Below are positions 7,401 to 14,600 of a stretch of DNA of 64,000 bases, in pieces. Within the stretch, counting starts at the first letter, position 1. Each line of letters opens with the position of its first letter. The notes under the pieces were generated by a model. It was not told the origin of the DNA and searched no databases. It was given only the letters and a program-made list of their open reading frames with translations. The stretch is taken from NCBI GenBank assembly GCA_944385415.1, contig CALWXC010000011.1:1-64000 (forward strand). Reading direction: 5' to 3'. A program made the position numbers and the translations under genes. This DNA comes from an uncultured Oscillospiraceae bacterium (lineage in GTDB: Bacteria > Bacillota > Clostridia > Oscillospirales > Oscillospiraceae).

Positions 7401-10006
7401 GTGCCCGGCTCCAGGCCAGTCCAGATGGCTGTCCCGTTTTTCCCGGTCACTTTCTGCCCAATCACGGTGCCTCCTGTGCCCGAGGTGCCGCCCAGGCAGC
7501 GCAGCTGGAACGTGGCGCCAGGCAGGGCCTCGCCGGTGACGGAATCATACTTCTCGACAATGATGGCGTTGAGCGGCACATTTTCAAATTGCACCGTCTT
7601 GCTCTCTCCGCCGTGGAGGATGACCTTCTGGGTGGTGGGTTCCTTCATCTGAAATCCAGGGGCGGGCTCCACCTCCGTGATGGTGAACTCGCCGGGATAC
7701 AGACGCTGGCCCTGCTCGTGGAGGCGGATCTCGCCATTGGCGTCGGTGACGATCTCACCGAAATCATAGGAATCCGGCGCGTCGGCAGCCTCGCCGTTGG
7801 AGGTGTAGGTCACATGGAAACGGGCCCCCTCTACCGGAGCGCCGGCGACAGAGTCCACCTTATAAATGGTCAGCTCTGGGGCCCTGTGGTTTTCAAAGAC
7901 CAGCTTTTTCTCATCCCCTGCATTCAGGGAGATGGTCTGCACCCGGTCAGCGTCCTTATCGGGGAGATAGTAAGGTGCCGGGACGGACAGCTCCGTGATT
8001 TGATAGGTGCCTGGCTGCACCCGCAGGGTGACGGTGCCGTCCTGTCCGGTGGTTACGTCGTGCTGATAGTCTCCGTCGATTGCCTCGATGCGGAACACAG
8101 TGCCGGGGATGGGGGTGGAGTCCGCCGCGTCCACCTTGGCGATGGTGAGCTGGGGCTGCTTGAGGTTGTCGAAGATGAGCTGCCGGTCATCGCCGGGGCC
8201 AAGCCAGATGGTCTGGGTCGGCTCCGCCGCCACCACATAGGGGTCCGGAACAGAGATCTCTGTCACCTCGTAGCTGTCAACGGGGAGGCCGGTCAGCGTT
8301 GCGGTGCCGTCCGGACCGGTGGTCACGTCGGTGTGGTAGCCGTGGTGGATACCCTTTACCTCAAACACCGCGCCGGGGACCACCTCTCCGGTCTGTCCAT
8401 CCCGTTTCAGAATGGTGAGGTTGGGGAGCTTGTGGTCCACAGCGGTGACAGAGATCGTGCCTCCGCCGTCAATGTCCGCCTGATCCACATGGACGATGAC
8501 CGGATCTGTGAGCCGGGCGAACGGCTCCGGAACCGAGACCTCCACGAAGGCATACAGGCCCTCAGTGATGCCGGTGACGGTAATGATCCCGGAGGCGTCT
8601 GTGGAATCCGAGCCGATGACCTGTCCGTCCTTCAGGATGTTGAACACGGCGCCCTCGATGGGGTTATCCGAGTCATCCACCTTCCGCAGTTCGATCTTGA
8701 CCTTGGCATCGTTTTCAAAAACCAGATCGACATCGTGTTTGCCATCCCAGTAAAACTCCTGACGCACCTTGTCGGGATCGCTGCTGGTGGTGTAGCCGGT
8801 GGGCGGAGTGACCTCCGTCGCCACAAACGATCCGATGGGCATGGTATCCCAGGGCACGTCCTCCAGGTATCCCCCCGCGCCGGTGGTGTAGGTGCCCGTG
8901 AAGTTGTTGTCCACGCCGCTAATCTGGATAACCGCGCCGGCCAGACCCTTGGTGGGATCATCGGCATCCACCTTTCGGATGGAGCCCTCGCTGGTGATCT
9001 CCGGCGTATCCGTAAAGGTCACAATGACAGTCTTGCCATTCTCATTGGGCAGGACCACATACTGGGGGCCGGCGTTGTCGATCCGGTACCCCTCCGGGGC
9101 CTCCAGTTCTGTGACGGAATAGGTGTTTGCGTCCAGGGGGGAGAGGGTATAGGTCCCGTCCGCTCCGGTCACGACCTCTCTGGAGTAGGTGCCGTTGGCG
9201 TTCTGGATGAGGAACCGGGTGCCGGGCAGCCCCTTGCTGGGGTTGGTGGCGTCCACCTTCTTTACGGTCAGTTCATACTGCTCATGGGTGACGGTGAGGT
9301 TTCCGATGATGATGCCCTGGACATCATAGGCCGGATGCTGTGTGGTGCCGGGGCCGGCATAGGTGTACTCATACACCTCGCAATCGCCCCAGACGCCCTG
9401 AGCGCCCAGGTCCAGGATGTACTGCACACGATCCCGGAGGGAGGTCCCGTCCACGACGTCATCGATGCTGGTGTAGTTGGTGTGCTGCAGGTTGTTGTAG
9501 ACATACATCAATTCCTCAGCACAGGCCGCCACAGGATCTGAGAAGAGATTTTCCTGATAGCGCCAGATCACCGCCTGCACCCAGGCGTTCATGATCCAGG
9601 TGTAGTCACTGCTCCAGACCTCGTCCACCCCCAGGGCGTGGGCCCGGTCTGTGAAGATCCCGCGGCTGTGGGCGTAATAATATGCCATCATGGTCTTGAC
9701 GGTGGGGTCGCTGATGGGCTGGGGGTCATTCCACTCGTGCCCTTCCAGCGACCACCCCATGCCGCCCCCGTGGTCGGCACAGAAGCCTGTGACGGTGTCG
9801 CCGTTGTAGTCGAATTTCATCTGGTGCAGATAGCAGGTATCAAGCGCCGCGGACTCGTAATAGACACCGTTGTGGGTACAGTCCTCCATCACGATGGTGT
9901 CCGGGCTGGCGGCCAGGGCCGCGGTGGGGAGCAGGCCCAGGACACACAGCAATGTCAGAAACATGGAAACAACTCGGTTTCTCAGGGAATGCTTTTGTTT
10001 TTTCAT
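4421..10006 (-). CDS. Giant thioester/SpaA-repeat surface adhesin ending in LPRTGY
   Basis: This 1861-residue secreted protein starts at the ATG at 10006 (GGAAAG upstream) with a signal peptide ending near residue 32 (TAALAA). Residues 40-235 resemble a thioester domain: Cys76 in TGFCADH and Gln144 in WVQAVIW are the likely bond partners. From about residue 240 there are some 15 SpaA/Cna-B-like prealbumin domains of 85-105 residues, each beginning with a K-x-D pattern (for example IIVEKYDS, LVIRKLDS) and containing TE near the end, as expected for intramolecular isopeptide bonds. The last ~170 residues form a different beta-rich domain. The protein stops directly after LPRTGY. A canonical sortase substrate would have a hydrophobic segment and positive tail after this motif, and both are absent. 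It probably mediates attachment between cells during conjugation or to host surfaces (inference). Confidence 0.88.
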   Translation of the reverse strand: MKKQKHSLRNRVVSMFLTLLCVLGLLPTAALAASPDTIVMEDCTHNGVYYESAALDTCYLHQMKFDYNGDTVTGFCADHGGGMGWSLEGHEWNDPQPISDPTVKTMMAYYYAHSRGIFTDRAHALGVDEVWSSDYTWIMNAWVQAVIWRYQENLFSDPVAACAEELMYVYNNLQHTNYTSIDDVVDGTSLRDRVQYILDLGAQGVWGDCEVYEYTYAGPGTTQHPAYDVQGIIIGNLTVTHEQYELTVKKVDATNPSKGLPGTRFLIQNANGTYSREVVTGADGTYTLSPLDANTYSVTELEAPEGYRIDNAGPQYVVLPNENGKTVIVTFTDTPEITSEGSIRKVDADDPTKGLAGAVIQISGVDNNFTGTYTTGAGGYLEDVPWDTMPIGSFVATEVTPPTGYTTSSDPDKVRQEFYWDGKHDVDLVFENDAKVKIELRKVDDSDNPIEGAVFNILKDGQVIGSDSTDASGIITVTGITEGLYAFVEVSVPEPFARLTDPVIVHVDQADIDGGGTISVTAVDHKLPNLTILKRDGQTGEVVPGAVFEVKGIHHGYHTDVTTGPDGTATLTGLPVDSYEVTEISVPDPYVVAAEPTQTIWLGPGDDRQLIFDNLKQPQLTIAKVDAADSTPIPGTVFRIEAIDGDYQHDVTTGQDGTVTLRVQPGTYQITELSVPAPYYLPDKDADRVQTISLNAGDEKKLVFENHRAPELTIYKVDSVAGAPVEGARFHVTYTSNGEAADAPDSYDFGEIVTDANGEIRLHEQGQRLYPGEFTITEVEPAPGFQMKEPTTQKVILHGGESKTVQFENVPLNAIIVEKYDSVTGEALPGATFQLRCLGGTSGTGGTVIGQKVTGKNGTAIWTGLEPGTYILEEVDPADGYSIIQSSETVYLADSREQSVITVRFENMPDGILLIRKVCATNPSVTLPNAEFKIVYADGTLIGDSNGIFRTDENGEIRIEGLSPGKSVIVTEVSAPPGYIIDTQSQTVQIKEGRTVSLTFKNQPKGELIIQKRDSATGQPLAGAEFRVTTAAGCEVGLDGVIGDSTLTQNGIFTTDSAGEIHITNLAPGAYVISELRSPSGYVMDAPSTNVVIGENGDTQTVVITNSKAGSLIIDKRDSLTGEPLEGVTFKVTTSTGEYVPDENGYISSNGIYKTDQNGLIQIDGVVGTLVVTEVETIPGYSIDPAHQTQTVQVNPNDTQTLYFTNTPSTTLVIEKYIEGTTTPLEGVTFLVTDSSGAVVGPSNGEYITDEAGRIVINDLEPGTTVTAREIKTVEGYVLDGAPKSIEIKAGEVQTLRFYNEAKGTLVIRKLDSVTKEPLAGVEFELTYADGGYVDDANGHLSSLGLYTTDQNGEIRISGVTGTIVVKETKTIEGYTIDPATQTQTVQVNPEDTQTLTFYNDPIGGVEIIKVNEADRTERIPNTTFEIRKVDDELIDTVTTGYDGRVFVSLEDGAYYAVETVAAEGFQVDPTPHYFEVEGGKTVSLTVTNKAFSGILIHKIDADTREGIYGVTFLLYDSSKNPIGQYTSDDRGYVYINDLPGSGRYYLRELENEGYIVDEQLKTVYVTDGTTTEITWENTAITGQIQVTKTSADYNSMNGWPAGTPIPNTEFEIYNARTGNLVNTIRTDKNGVASSRPLPLGRYKIVESKAADFYGLDQTPIEVEIEYAGQIVRAAMTNKSLYTNVSIKKTGYVEVMPGQQIRYDFSGIGNNSTTSLTSFYWRDTLPTQAVRLDKIVTGTYNVPGNYKVVYKTNLNPNYRTMYDNLSTQQNYVLDASPAALGLASNEVITEFMVVFGVVPANFRQVEAPQVTCNVVSWLTGGTQFVNQADVGGVYDGQWIMATSRWVTRVYKPAEPLPRTGY

Positions 10007-10213
10007 GCTCTTTCCTTTCCTCGAAATGGGGAAAGGCCGAAAGGGGCCGGCGAAACGCAAACAGGCTGCGGGGCGCCGGTCCCTACGGCCTGTTCCGTTT
10101 TCGATCCTTCGGATTTGATGGTTTCTCCCGCGGTTGCCTCGGGAGAGCGGTTCGCGCTCTGGAATGGAGCGGCTTATACCATGGGCATCACCTCTGTTTC
10201 TTCTGGATTTCGG
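10007..10213 (-). promoter_or_regulatory. Structured leader/intergenic region upstream of the adhesin
   Basis: About 200 bases precede the adhesin start. The region holds a CTCCCG/CGGGAG hairpin near 10120-10143 and a larger GC-rich pairing CAGGC...GCCTG around 10060-10091. I see no open reading frame with a ribosome site and no convincing -35/-10 pair. It could be a long structured 5' leader controlling the large adhesin. Confidence 0.35.
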
Positions 10214-10253
10214 GCAAAAAAAGGGCGGCCCCTCCTGTTTGGAAGGGGCCGCG
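10214..10253 (-). terminator. Rho-independent terminator after the CAP-domain gene
   Basis: GCGGCCCCTCC at 10225-10235 pairs with GGAAGGGGCCGC at 10241-10252. Read on the minus strand the stem is followed by seven T. It ends the CAP-domain gene transcript and separates it from the adhesin. Confidence 0.85.
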
Positions 10254-10268
10254 CCGCCGGTACAGCGG

Positions 10269-10958
10269 TCATCCGTAGGGGTTGTGGGTGGTGGGGTCGC
10301 CCAGGAGCAGGCAGCAGTAGGTGACGCCCTGCTCCACCGTGACCCCCACGCCCAGGCTGTCCGCGTCCGGGTCCAGCATGGCTTGGAGATGGCCGGGGGA
10401 GTTTACCCAGTTCTCCACTGCCTGCTGGGGGATATCCGGGGTTGCGGCTCCGGTGAAGACTGTGAGGTTGGAGCGGAATCCGAAGGGGTAGCCTGCCCCT
10501 GCCACCGCCTCGCACTCCTCCCGGTTGTGGTGCCAGGTGTATTTCCTTCCGGTGAGCTCCTGGGCGGCGGCCATCAGCCGCTGGTCGATGGCCAGTTCCG
10601 ACAGTCCATACTCCTGCCGCACCCCGTTGACCAATGCGGCAATGTCCTGACGTGCCTGCTCCAGAGCAGGCGGCTGTTCCGGGGCGCGGCCGGTATAGGG
10701 CGCGCCGCTCTCGATCCGCACCGCCCCGTCCCAGTAGACATTGAAGTCCAGGGCCTGGCCCACATCCGCCAGTTTCACATAGTTATTGCCGTTGATGAGA
10801 TACGCCTCCAGCTGGATCTGCTCCCCGTCCAGATAGAACTGGTGGGTGCTGCGGACCGCTGTCAGGATCTCCTCCGCCGCGTGCGCCGCGGGACCGGCCA
10901 GGGCCATGCCCAGGACAATGCACGCCGCGGCCATCAGGACATTTTTCTTTCTGCTCAT
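10269..10958 (-). CDS. Secreted CAP/SCP-domain protein
   Basis: The 229-residue protein has a signal peptide (MSRKKNVLMAAACIVLGMAL, cleavage near AHAAEE). A short segment follows that resembles the copper-amine-oxidase-like N-terminal domain (YLINGNNYVKLADVGQALDF), common in clostridial surface proteins. Residues 100-229 are a CAP (SCP/PR-1) domain: LVNGVRQEYGLSEL, HHNREECEAVAGAG and NWVNSPGHLQAML. These correspond to the family's NxxR start, the E-N-like motif and the W-x-x-SPGH signature. Such domains are extracellular and of largely unknown function in bacteria. It is flanked by its own terminator and lies between the toxin-antitoxin pair and the adhesin. Confidence 0.82.
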   Translation of the reverse strand: MSRKKNVLMAAACIVLGMALAGPAAHAAEEILTAVRSTHQFYLDGEQIQLEAYLINGNNYVKLADVGQALDFNVYWDGAVRIESGAPYTGRAPEQPPALEQARQDIAALVNGVRQEYGLSELAIDQRLMAAAQELTGRKYTWHHNREECEAVAGAGYPFGFRSNLTVFTGAATPDIPQQAVENWVNSPGHLQAMLDPDADSLGVGVTVEQGVTYCCLLLGDPTTHNPYG

Positions 10959-11094
10959 GACTTTGCTCCTCCTTTATAAAATTGTGATTGCTTTCCGCAA
11001 ACACACAATACCCAGGAAGGGAGCAAAAGTCGAGAAAAAGATTGCCGGTAAAACGGAGAAAAAAGCGTGGAGCAATTGTCGGACACACAAAAGA

Positions 11095-11121
11095 GGGCCG
11101 CTCCCATAAGGGAACGGCCCT
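11095..11121 (-). terminator. Terminator after the toxin-antitoxin pair
   Basis: AGGGCCG on the lower-coordinate side pairs with CGGCCCT on the higher side, extended by CTCCC/GGGAA in the loop arms. On the minus strand the stem is followed by TCTTTTG. It lies directly downstream of the toxin stop at 11134. Confidence 0.75.
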
Positions 11122-11133
11122 CCTGCGGAGAGA

Positions 11134-11445
11134 TTACTTGAATAGGCTTGGGTAATCCGTTTTCCCGTTGACAATGCGATAGATATAGACCGTGTCGCCA
11201 ATGACCCGGTAAACCGCAATGTAGGTTTTTGTCAGCACCAATTTGCGGTATTCCTGTCTGGCCAGAACCGGATCTGGATGAAGCGGTCCGGCGTAGGGGT
11301 GCTCACCGAGTATCCCGATATGCTCCATGATCTCATCGACGGCTTTTTCGGCGGATACAGGGCCAACCTCCCGCAGGTAGAAATCCGAGATCCGGTCGAT
11401 GTCCAGCCATGACGCCTGGAGAAATTCAATTTTCGCTTTGGGCAT
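11134..11445 (-). CDS. ParE/RelE-family toxin
   Basis: This 103-residue basic protein has the compact alpha-beta pattern of ParE/RelE toxins: ASWLDIDRISDFYLRE at residues 11-26, IGILGEHPYAGPLHPD in the middle, then EYRKLVLTKTYIAVYRVIGDTVYIYRIV. It overlaps the upstream antitoxin gene by 20 bases, the usual toxin-antitoxin arrangement. ParE members poison gyrase and RelE members cleave mRNA at the ribosome; the sequence alone does not decide which applies. Its likely role is to stabilise the ICE in its host. Confidence 0.85.
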   Translation of the reverse strand: MPKAKIEFLQASWLDIDRISDFYLREVGPVSAEKAVDEIMEHIGILGEHPYAGPLHPDPVLARQEYRKLVLTKTYIAVYRVIGDTVYIYRIVNGKTDYPSLFK

Positions 11446-11704
11446 GGTGGAACTTCTCCTTTACCATCGCTTGGATCTGCTCCATGGAATACGTTGGGGC
11501 GCCGGAGAGACGGGAGAACTCGGCCTCCAGAATACTGGCCCGGTGCGCCAGCATCTTCTCACGTTCTTCAAACGCCTCGATGCTGAGGACGACCAAGTCC
11601 GCCTCGCCCTTATTGGTGATAAAAACGGGTTCCCCAGAGGCGTGGGCCAACTCTGAAATTTTGGGATACTCGTTTCGCAGCGCGGTCGACGCTTTGATCT
11701 GCAT
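11426..11704 (-). CDS. Phd/YefM-family antitoxin
   Basis: The 92-residue protein starts at the ATG at 11704 behind AAGGAGGTGCTGCT. Its N-terminal half, MQIKASTALRNEYPKISELA followed by EPVFITNKGEADLVVLSIEA, is the DNA-binding Phd/YefM fold. The C-terminal half is the toxin-binding tail. The gene overlaps the ParE-like toxin gene. An inverted repeat just upstream of the start is a good operator candidate for autoregulation. Confidence 0.87.
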   Translation of the reverse strand: MQIKASTALRNEYPKISELAHASGEPVFITNKGEADLVVLSIEAFEEREKMLAHRASILEAEFSRLSGAPTYSMEQIQAMVKEKFHHAQSEN

Positions 11705-11721
11705 AGCAGCACCTCCTTGAT

Positions 11722-11756
11722 TTTCTATCAATACTATATCATAAATATGATAGAAA
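11722..11756. promoter_or_regulatory. Inverted-repeat operator upstream of the antitoxin gene
   Basis: TTTCTATCA at 11722-11730 is repeated in inverse orientation as TGATAGAAA at 11748-11756. A nested TATCAT/ATGATA pair lies inside. It is 18 bases upstream of the antitoxin start codon, where Phd/YefM antitoxins normally bind. Confidence 0.65.
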
Positions 11757-11826
11757 CGCAAGATTATTCCGCCGTGCATTTATTGGGCCGCCGCTTTGAT
11801 GCACCAGGGAAAACGAAGCAGATCGA

Positions 11827-12636
11827 CTAAATTTCCACTGCCTTCACGCACCAGCGGTACTCCCGCTGGTTCATGACGCAGGTGTAGAGGGTGATCATAT
11901 TCTCCGCTGTGGCGGCAAGGCCGCCCCGGTCTGTCTCCAACACCTTGGACACGGACACCACCTCATAGGTGCGGGTGCCCAGCTTGGTGGTCAGAGAGAT
12001 CTCATCGCCCAGTTCCAGGGTGTGAATCTTGCCAAAGTGGTTGTTGACGCCCCGGTTGTGGCCGGCGAAGGCCACGTTGCCGTCCCAGATGGAGGTGTCC
12101 TCGAAGTGTCCCGCGCCCCTGGCCAGCGTTTTGCTGTCCGTACCCTCATAGACCTTCACGGTGAGGCCAATGGACGGGATCTTCAGCGTCCCCAGATATC
12201 CGCCGGCGTAGTAGAGATCGCTGGTCACCTCAGTGTAGCCTGTGGTGGGAACAGAGGTCGAAGGGGCGGCAGAGGTATTCACGGCAGGGATCGTGCTGCC
12301 GGGGACGAAGACGGGGGCGGCTGTGCCGTTGACCGCCGCGCCGGTAGCGGGCATGGAGCCGGGAGCCAGATTGGGGGTGAGGGGCGTCCCGGTGTTCAGA
12401 GTGTCGGCGCTGGCGGTGCCGAACCCGGGCGGGATGAGGGCAGCGTTTTTGCTCACATCCTCATTCTTTCTGGCCCCGCCGTCCGCGGTGGCCACCGGCT
12501 CGAAGGATGTGGGGACACCATAGTCCGGATCGCCGGGGGCATCGATGGTATAGGTGAGCGGCCCGGCTGCGCTGGCCGGAACGGTCAGGGCAGCGGTCAG
12601 GCACATCAGGCAGAGAAACGCGCATAATTTTTTCAT
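11827..12636 (-). CDS. Secreted sortase (class D-like) with internal PxTG motifs
   Basis: The 269-residue protein has a signal peptide (residues 1-24, ending PASAAG), a Pro/Thr/Ala-rich linker (about 40-135) and a sortase domain (about 140-269). The catalytic triad is visible: His193 in AFAGHNRG, Cys253 in TLYTCVM and Arg261 in REYRW. The linker contains two LPxTG-like motifs, MPATG at 95-99 and VPTTGY at 129-134. The second ends with the same TGY as the adhesin terminus LPRTGY. No transmembrane segment other than the signal peptide is seen, so it is either held by an uncleaved leader or released or anchored by other means. Its start overlaps the stop of the membrane protein gene (ATGA), so the two are translationally coupled. 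The likely substrate is the neighbouring adhesin. Confidence 0.85.
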   Translation of the reverse strand: MKKLCAFLCLMCLTAALTVPASAAGPLTYTIDAPGDPDYGVPTSFEPVATADGGARKNEDVSKNAALIPPGFGTASADTLNTGTPLTPNLAPGSMPATGAAVNGTAAPVFVPGSTIPAVNTSAAPSTSVPTTGYTEVTSDLYYAGGYLGTLKIPSIGLTVKVYEGTDSKTLARGAGHFEDTSIWDGNVAFAGHNRGVNNHFGKIHTLELGDEISLTTKLGTRTYEVVSVSKVLETDRGGLAATAENMITLYTCVMNQREYRWCVKAVEI

Positions 12637-13562
12637 TCAGTTTCCTCCTCGTCCTGTTCATGTTTCCGCTTATAGAGCAGGCATCCGCCGATGACACCGC
12701 CGGCGGCGAATACCACTCCCAGGGGTACCAAAATATAAGCCCAGTTGAACTGGGCGGGCTTGGCCTCATCGGGAGAGGCCTCCGGGACAACAGGCTCCAG
12801 CGGCGTGCCCTCAAAAATAGCCACATAGCGGGTCTTGTTCAGGGCGATCCGGCTGACGGTCCCGGTGTAGTCCGCCGTGACGGTGTAGCCGGTGACATAG
12901 CTGCTGGTGGCGCTGCCGGTGTAGGTGGCCACCGCCGTAAAGCGGTCCCCCAGGTTGTAGCCGTCCATGCTGGCGGTGTTGTCGGTCTGCCACTGGATAT
13001 TCTGGAGGGTCAGGGTGCGGCCATCCTCCTCAATGGTCTTGGGGATGTTGGCGGTGTCCTGGCTGGCCAGATTGGGATAGCTCCGGGTGGCGGAGACCTC
13101 GCGGGTGGAACTGCCGTACCCGGCCACCTCCACCTGAACCGTGTCCAGCTGGAGGGTCAGGATACCGGAGAGCCCATCCTCGGTGATGAATTCCTTCTCC
13201 TGTGGGAGCAGGGCCAATACAGATTCCATGTCCTTGCTTTTGCTCTGGAGGGAGACGGTCTCCGTGTGGGGACGGCTCTCATTCTCCGGGAGCTCCTGCT
13301 TGAGCAGATCCGTCAGGGTGTAGTGGAAACCGTCCTGTTCAAAATCTGACCGGGGGATACCGGCGGGATCGTCCTCCGGGGACAGGTCATAATATTTGCG
13401 GATCTCTGTGCCGTCCTCACTCTGGGAGACGGATGTGGGGTAGCAGACCTCCGAGGCCGCGGATGGCTGGGAAATCACAACAGACTCCGCCGCCAGAGCG
13501 GAGGGGGCCAGCGCCATGGTCAGGCACAGGACCGCGGCGCAGAGGGCGAGTTTTCGTCTCAT
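12633..13562 (-). CDS. Membrane-anchored extracellular protein coupled to sortase
   Basis: The 309-residue protein has a cleavable signal peptide (MRRKLALCAAVLCLTMALAP, then SALAAE), an extracellular beta-rich region with repeated threonine/serine strands, one transmembrane helix at about 275-295 (YILVPLGVVFAAGGVIGG) and a short cytosolic tail KRKHEQDEEETE. It overlaps the sortase start by four bases, which suggests a fixed stoichiometry. Genes of this type often accompany ICE sortases, but I know of no defined function. It might be the membrane scaffold for the secreted sortase. Confidence 0.75.
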   Translation of the reverse strand: MRRKLALCAAVLCLTMALAPSALAAESVVISQPSAASEVCYPTSVSQSEDGTEIRKYYDLSPEDDPAGIPRSDFEQDGFHYTLTDLLKQELPENESRPHTETVSLQSKSKDMESVLALLPQEKEFITEDGLSGILTLQLDTVQVEVAGYGSSTREVSATRSYPNLASQDTANIPKTIEEDGRTLTLQNIQWQTDNTASMDGYNLGDRFTAVATYTGSATSSYVTGYTVTADYTGTVSRIALNKTRYVAIFEGTPLEPVVPEASPDEAKPAQFNWAYILVPLGVVFAAGGVIGGCLLYKRKHEQDEEETE

Positions 13563-13579
13563 GATGGTTTTCTCCTTCC

Positions 13580-13948
13580 TTACATACTCATGCCGCCCAT
13601 TTCAGGGCCAGCCTGCTCCGGGGACTCGTTCTGACGCTGGCTGGGCCCCTGCTCCAGCTCCATCCGGTAGGCGTCCAGCACGGCCCGGTCGAAAGCCTGT
13701 TTGAACTCCGGCGTGCAGGGAAAGCAGATGTCCCGGTACTCGCCCCGCACCTGGCGGCTGGGCATGGAGACGAAGGGGCCGTTTTTCCCCTCCCTCACCT
13801 GGACGCCCCGGACGGCAAAGCAGCCGTTGAGATTGACCGAGGCGTCCGCCAGGATGGGGCCCTTTGCGCTTGGACGATAGATCTTCACATGGATCTGCAT
13901 GGGCAGCTGCTCATAGTTGGGGGGCTGACGGTCGTTGTTCTGTCTCAT
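13580..13948 (-). CDS. SpoVG-like protein with Met/Gly C-terminal tail
   Basis: Residues 17-95 of this 122-residue protein match the SpoVG fold: MQIHVKIYRPSAKG, then GCFAVRGVQVREGKNGPFVS, MPSRQVRGEYRDICFPCTPE and an AVLDAY helix. SpoVG proteins bind nucleic acids and affect septation or gene expression. Copies on ICEs and plasmids are frequent but poorly understood. After the domain comes a polar linker (QRQNESPEQAG) and the tail PEMGGMSM, shared in type with other ICE proteins here. The start overlaps the upstream gene by four bases. Ordinary chromosomal SpoVG proteins lack this tail. Confidence 0.85.
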   Translation of the reverse strand: MRQNNDRQPPNYEQLPMQIHVKIYRPSAKGPILADASVNLNGCFAVRGVQVREGKNGPFVSMPSRQVRGEYRDICFPCTPEFKQAFDRAVLDAYRMELEQGPSQRQNESPEQAGPEMGGMSM

Positions 13949-14586
13949 CGTTCACTTTTCCTTTCACTCATGTATTTCTGCGTGTGGAGGGCCAGCAGGT
14001 CATACGCCCAGGGCTCTACCTCCAGGGAAAGGTAGGCGCCCTGCTCGTTGATCCCATCGGCTCGATATTTCAGCACCAGGGGCATGGGGTCAGCCTTGCG
14101 GTGCAGGATACCGGGGGATACCCAGCCGGTTCCGGCCACATAGACCTGGTGGATGGCGGACTGGGCTTCGCCGGACAGGTTCAGCCACAAAAAATTCCCC
14201 TGGAGTTCCTGGGGGAGCCCCTCCGGGGCTGGGAGCGGCTCGACCACATTGCCTTTGACGCGATAGCGCAGGGCCAGGGAAGCGATACAGGCTTCGGCGG
14301 CTTTGGCCGCCTCCGGCTCCTGGGCCCACAGGGGAAACTGCCGGTAGTCCGAGGCCAGCACGTCCTCGCCCTCGCAATCATCCGGGAGCAGGGGCAGACA
14401 CTTCACCAACTCCAGGACGTGGACGCCATCCGTGAGTCCCAGCGCCCGGATACCCGCGGCGGGCAGGGTACAGTAATGGGTCATGGCCTCCTCCAGAGTA
14501 GAGAACTGCTCCATCCCCCGGCCTTTCTGCAGAGGGTGCTTGGACAGCCGGCGCAGGTCATCGATGGTGTAATAGGAAATATTCAT
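13945..14586 (-). CDS. YodL-like domain ICE protein
   Basis: The 213-residue soluble protein shares a segment (about 28-100: STLEEAMTHYCTLPAAGIR, VLELVKCLPLLPDD, DYRQFPLW) with the C-terminal part of the 452-residue protein at 20449-21804. That pattern is typical of YodL/DUF4316-type proteins of clostridial ICEs. The function is unknown; some related ICE proteins are thought to act against host defence. It ends MSERKSER and so lacks the Met/Gly tail. Its stop overlaps the SpoVG-like start. Confidence 0.65.
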   Translation of the reverse strand: MNISYYTIDDLRRLSKHPLQKGRGMEQFSTLEEAMTHYCTLPAAGIRALGLTDGVHVLELVKCLPLLPDDCEGEDVLASDYRQFPLWAQEPEAAKAAEACIASLALRYRVKGNVVEPLPAPEGLPQELQGNFLWLNLSGEAQSAIHQVYVAGTGWVSPGILHRKADPMPLVLKYRADGINEQGAYLSLEVEPWAYDLLALHTQKYMSERKSER

Positions 14587-14600
14587 CTCTGCGGATCACC

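Noticed and set aside
5513-9541. 1342-codon open frame on the plus strand opposite the adhesin
   Set aside because: It is a shadow of the repeated, GC-rich adhesin: no ribosome site at a start, no domain, and the minus strand has a signal peptide and a long series of SpaA domains.
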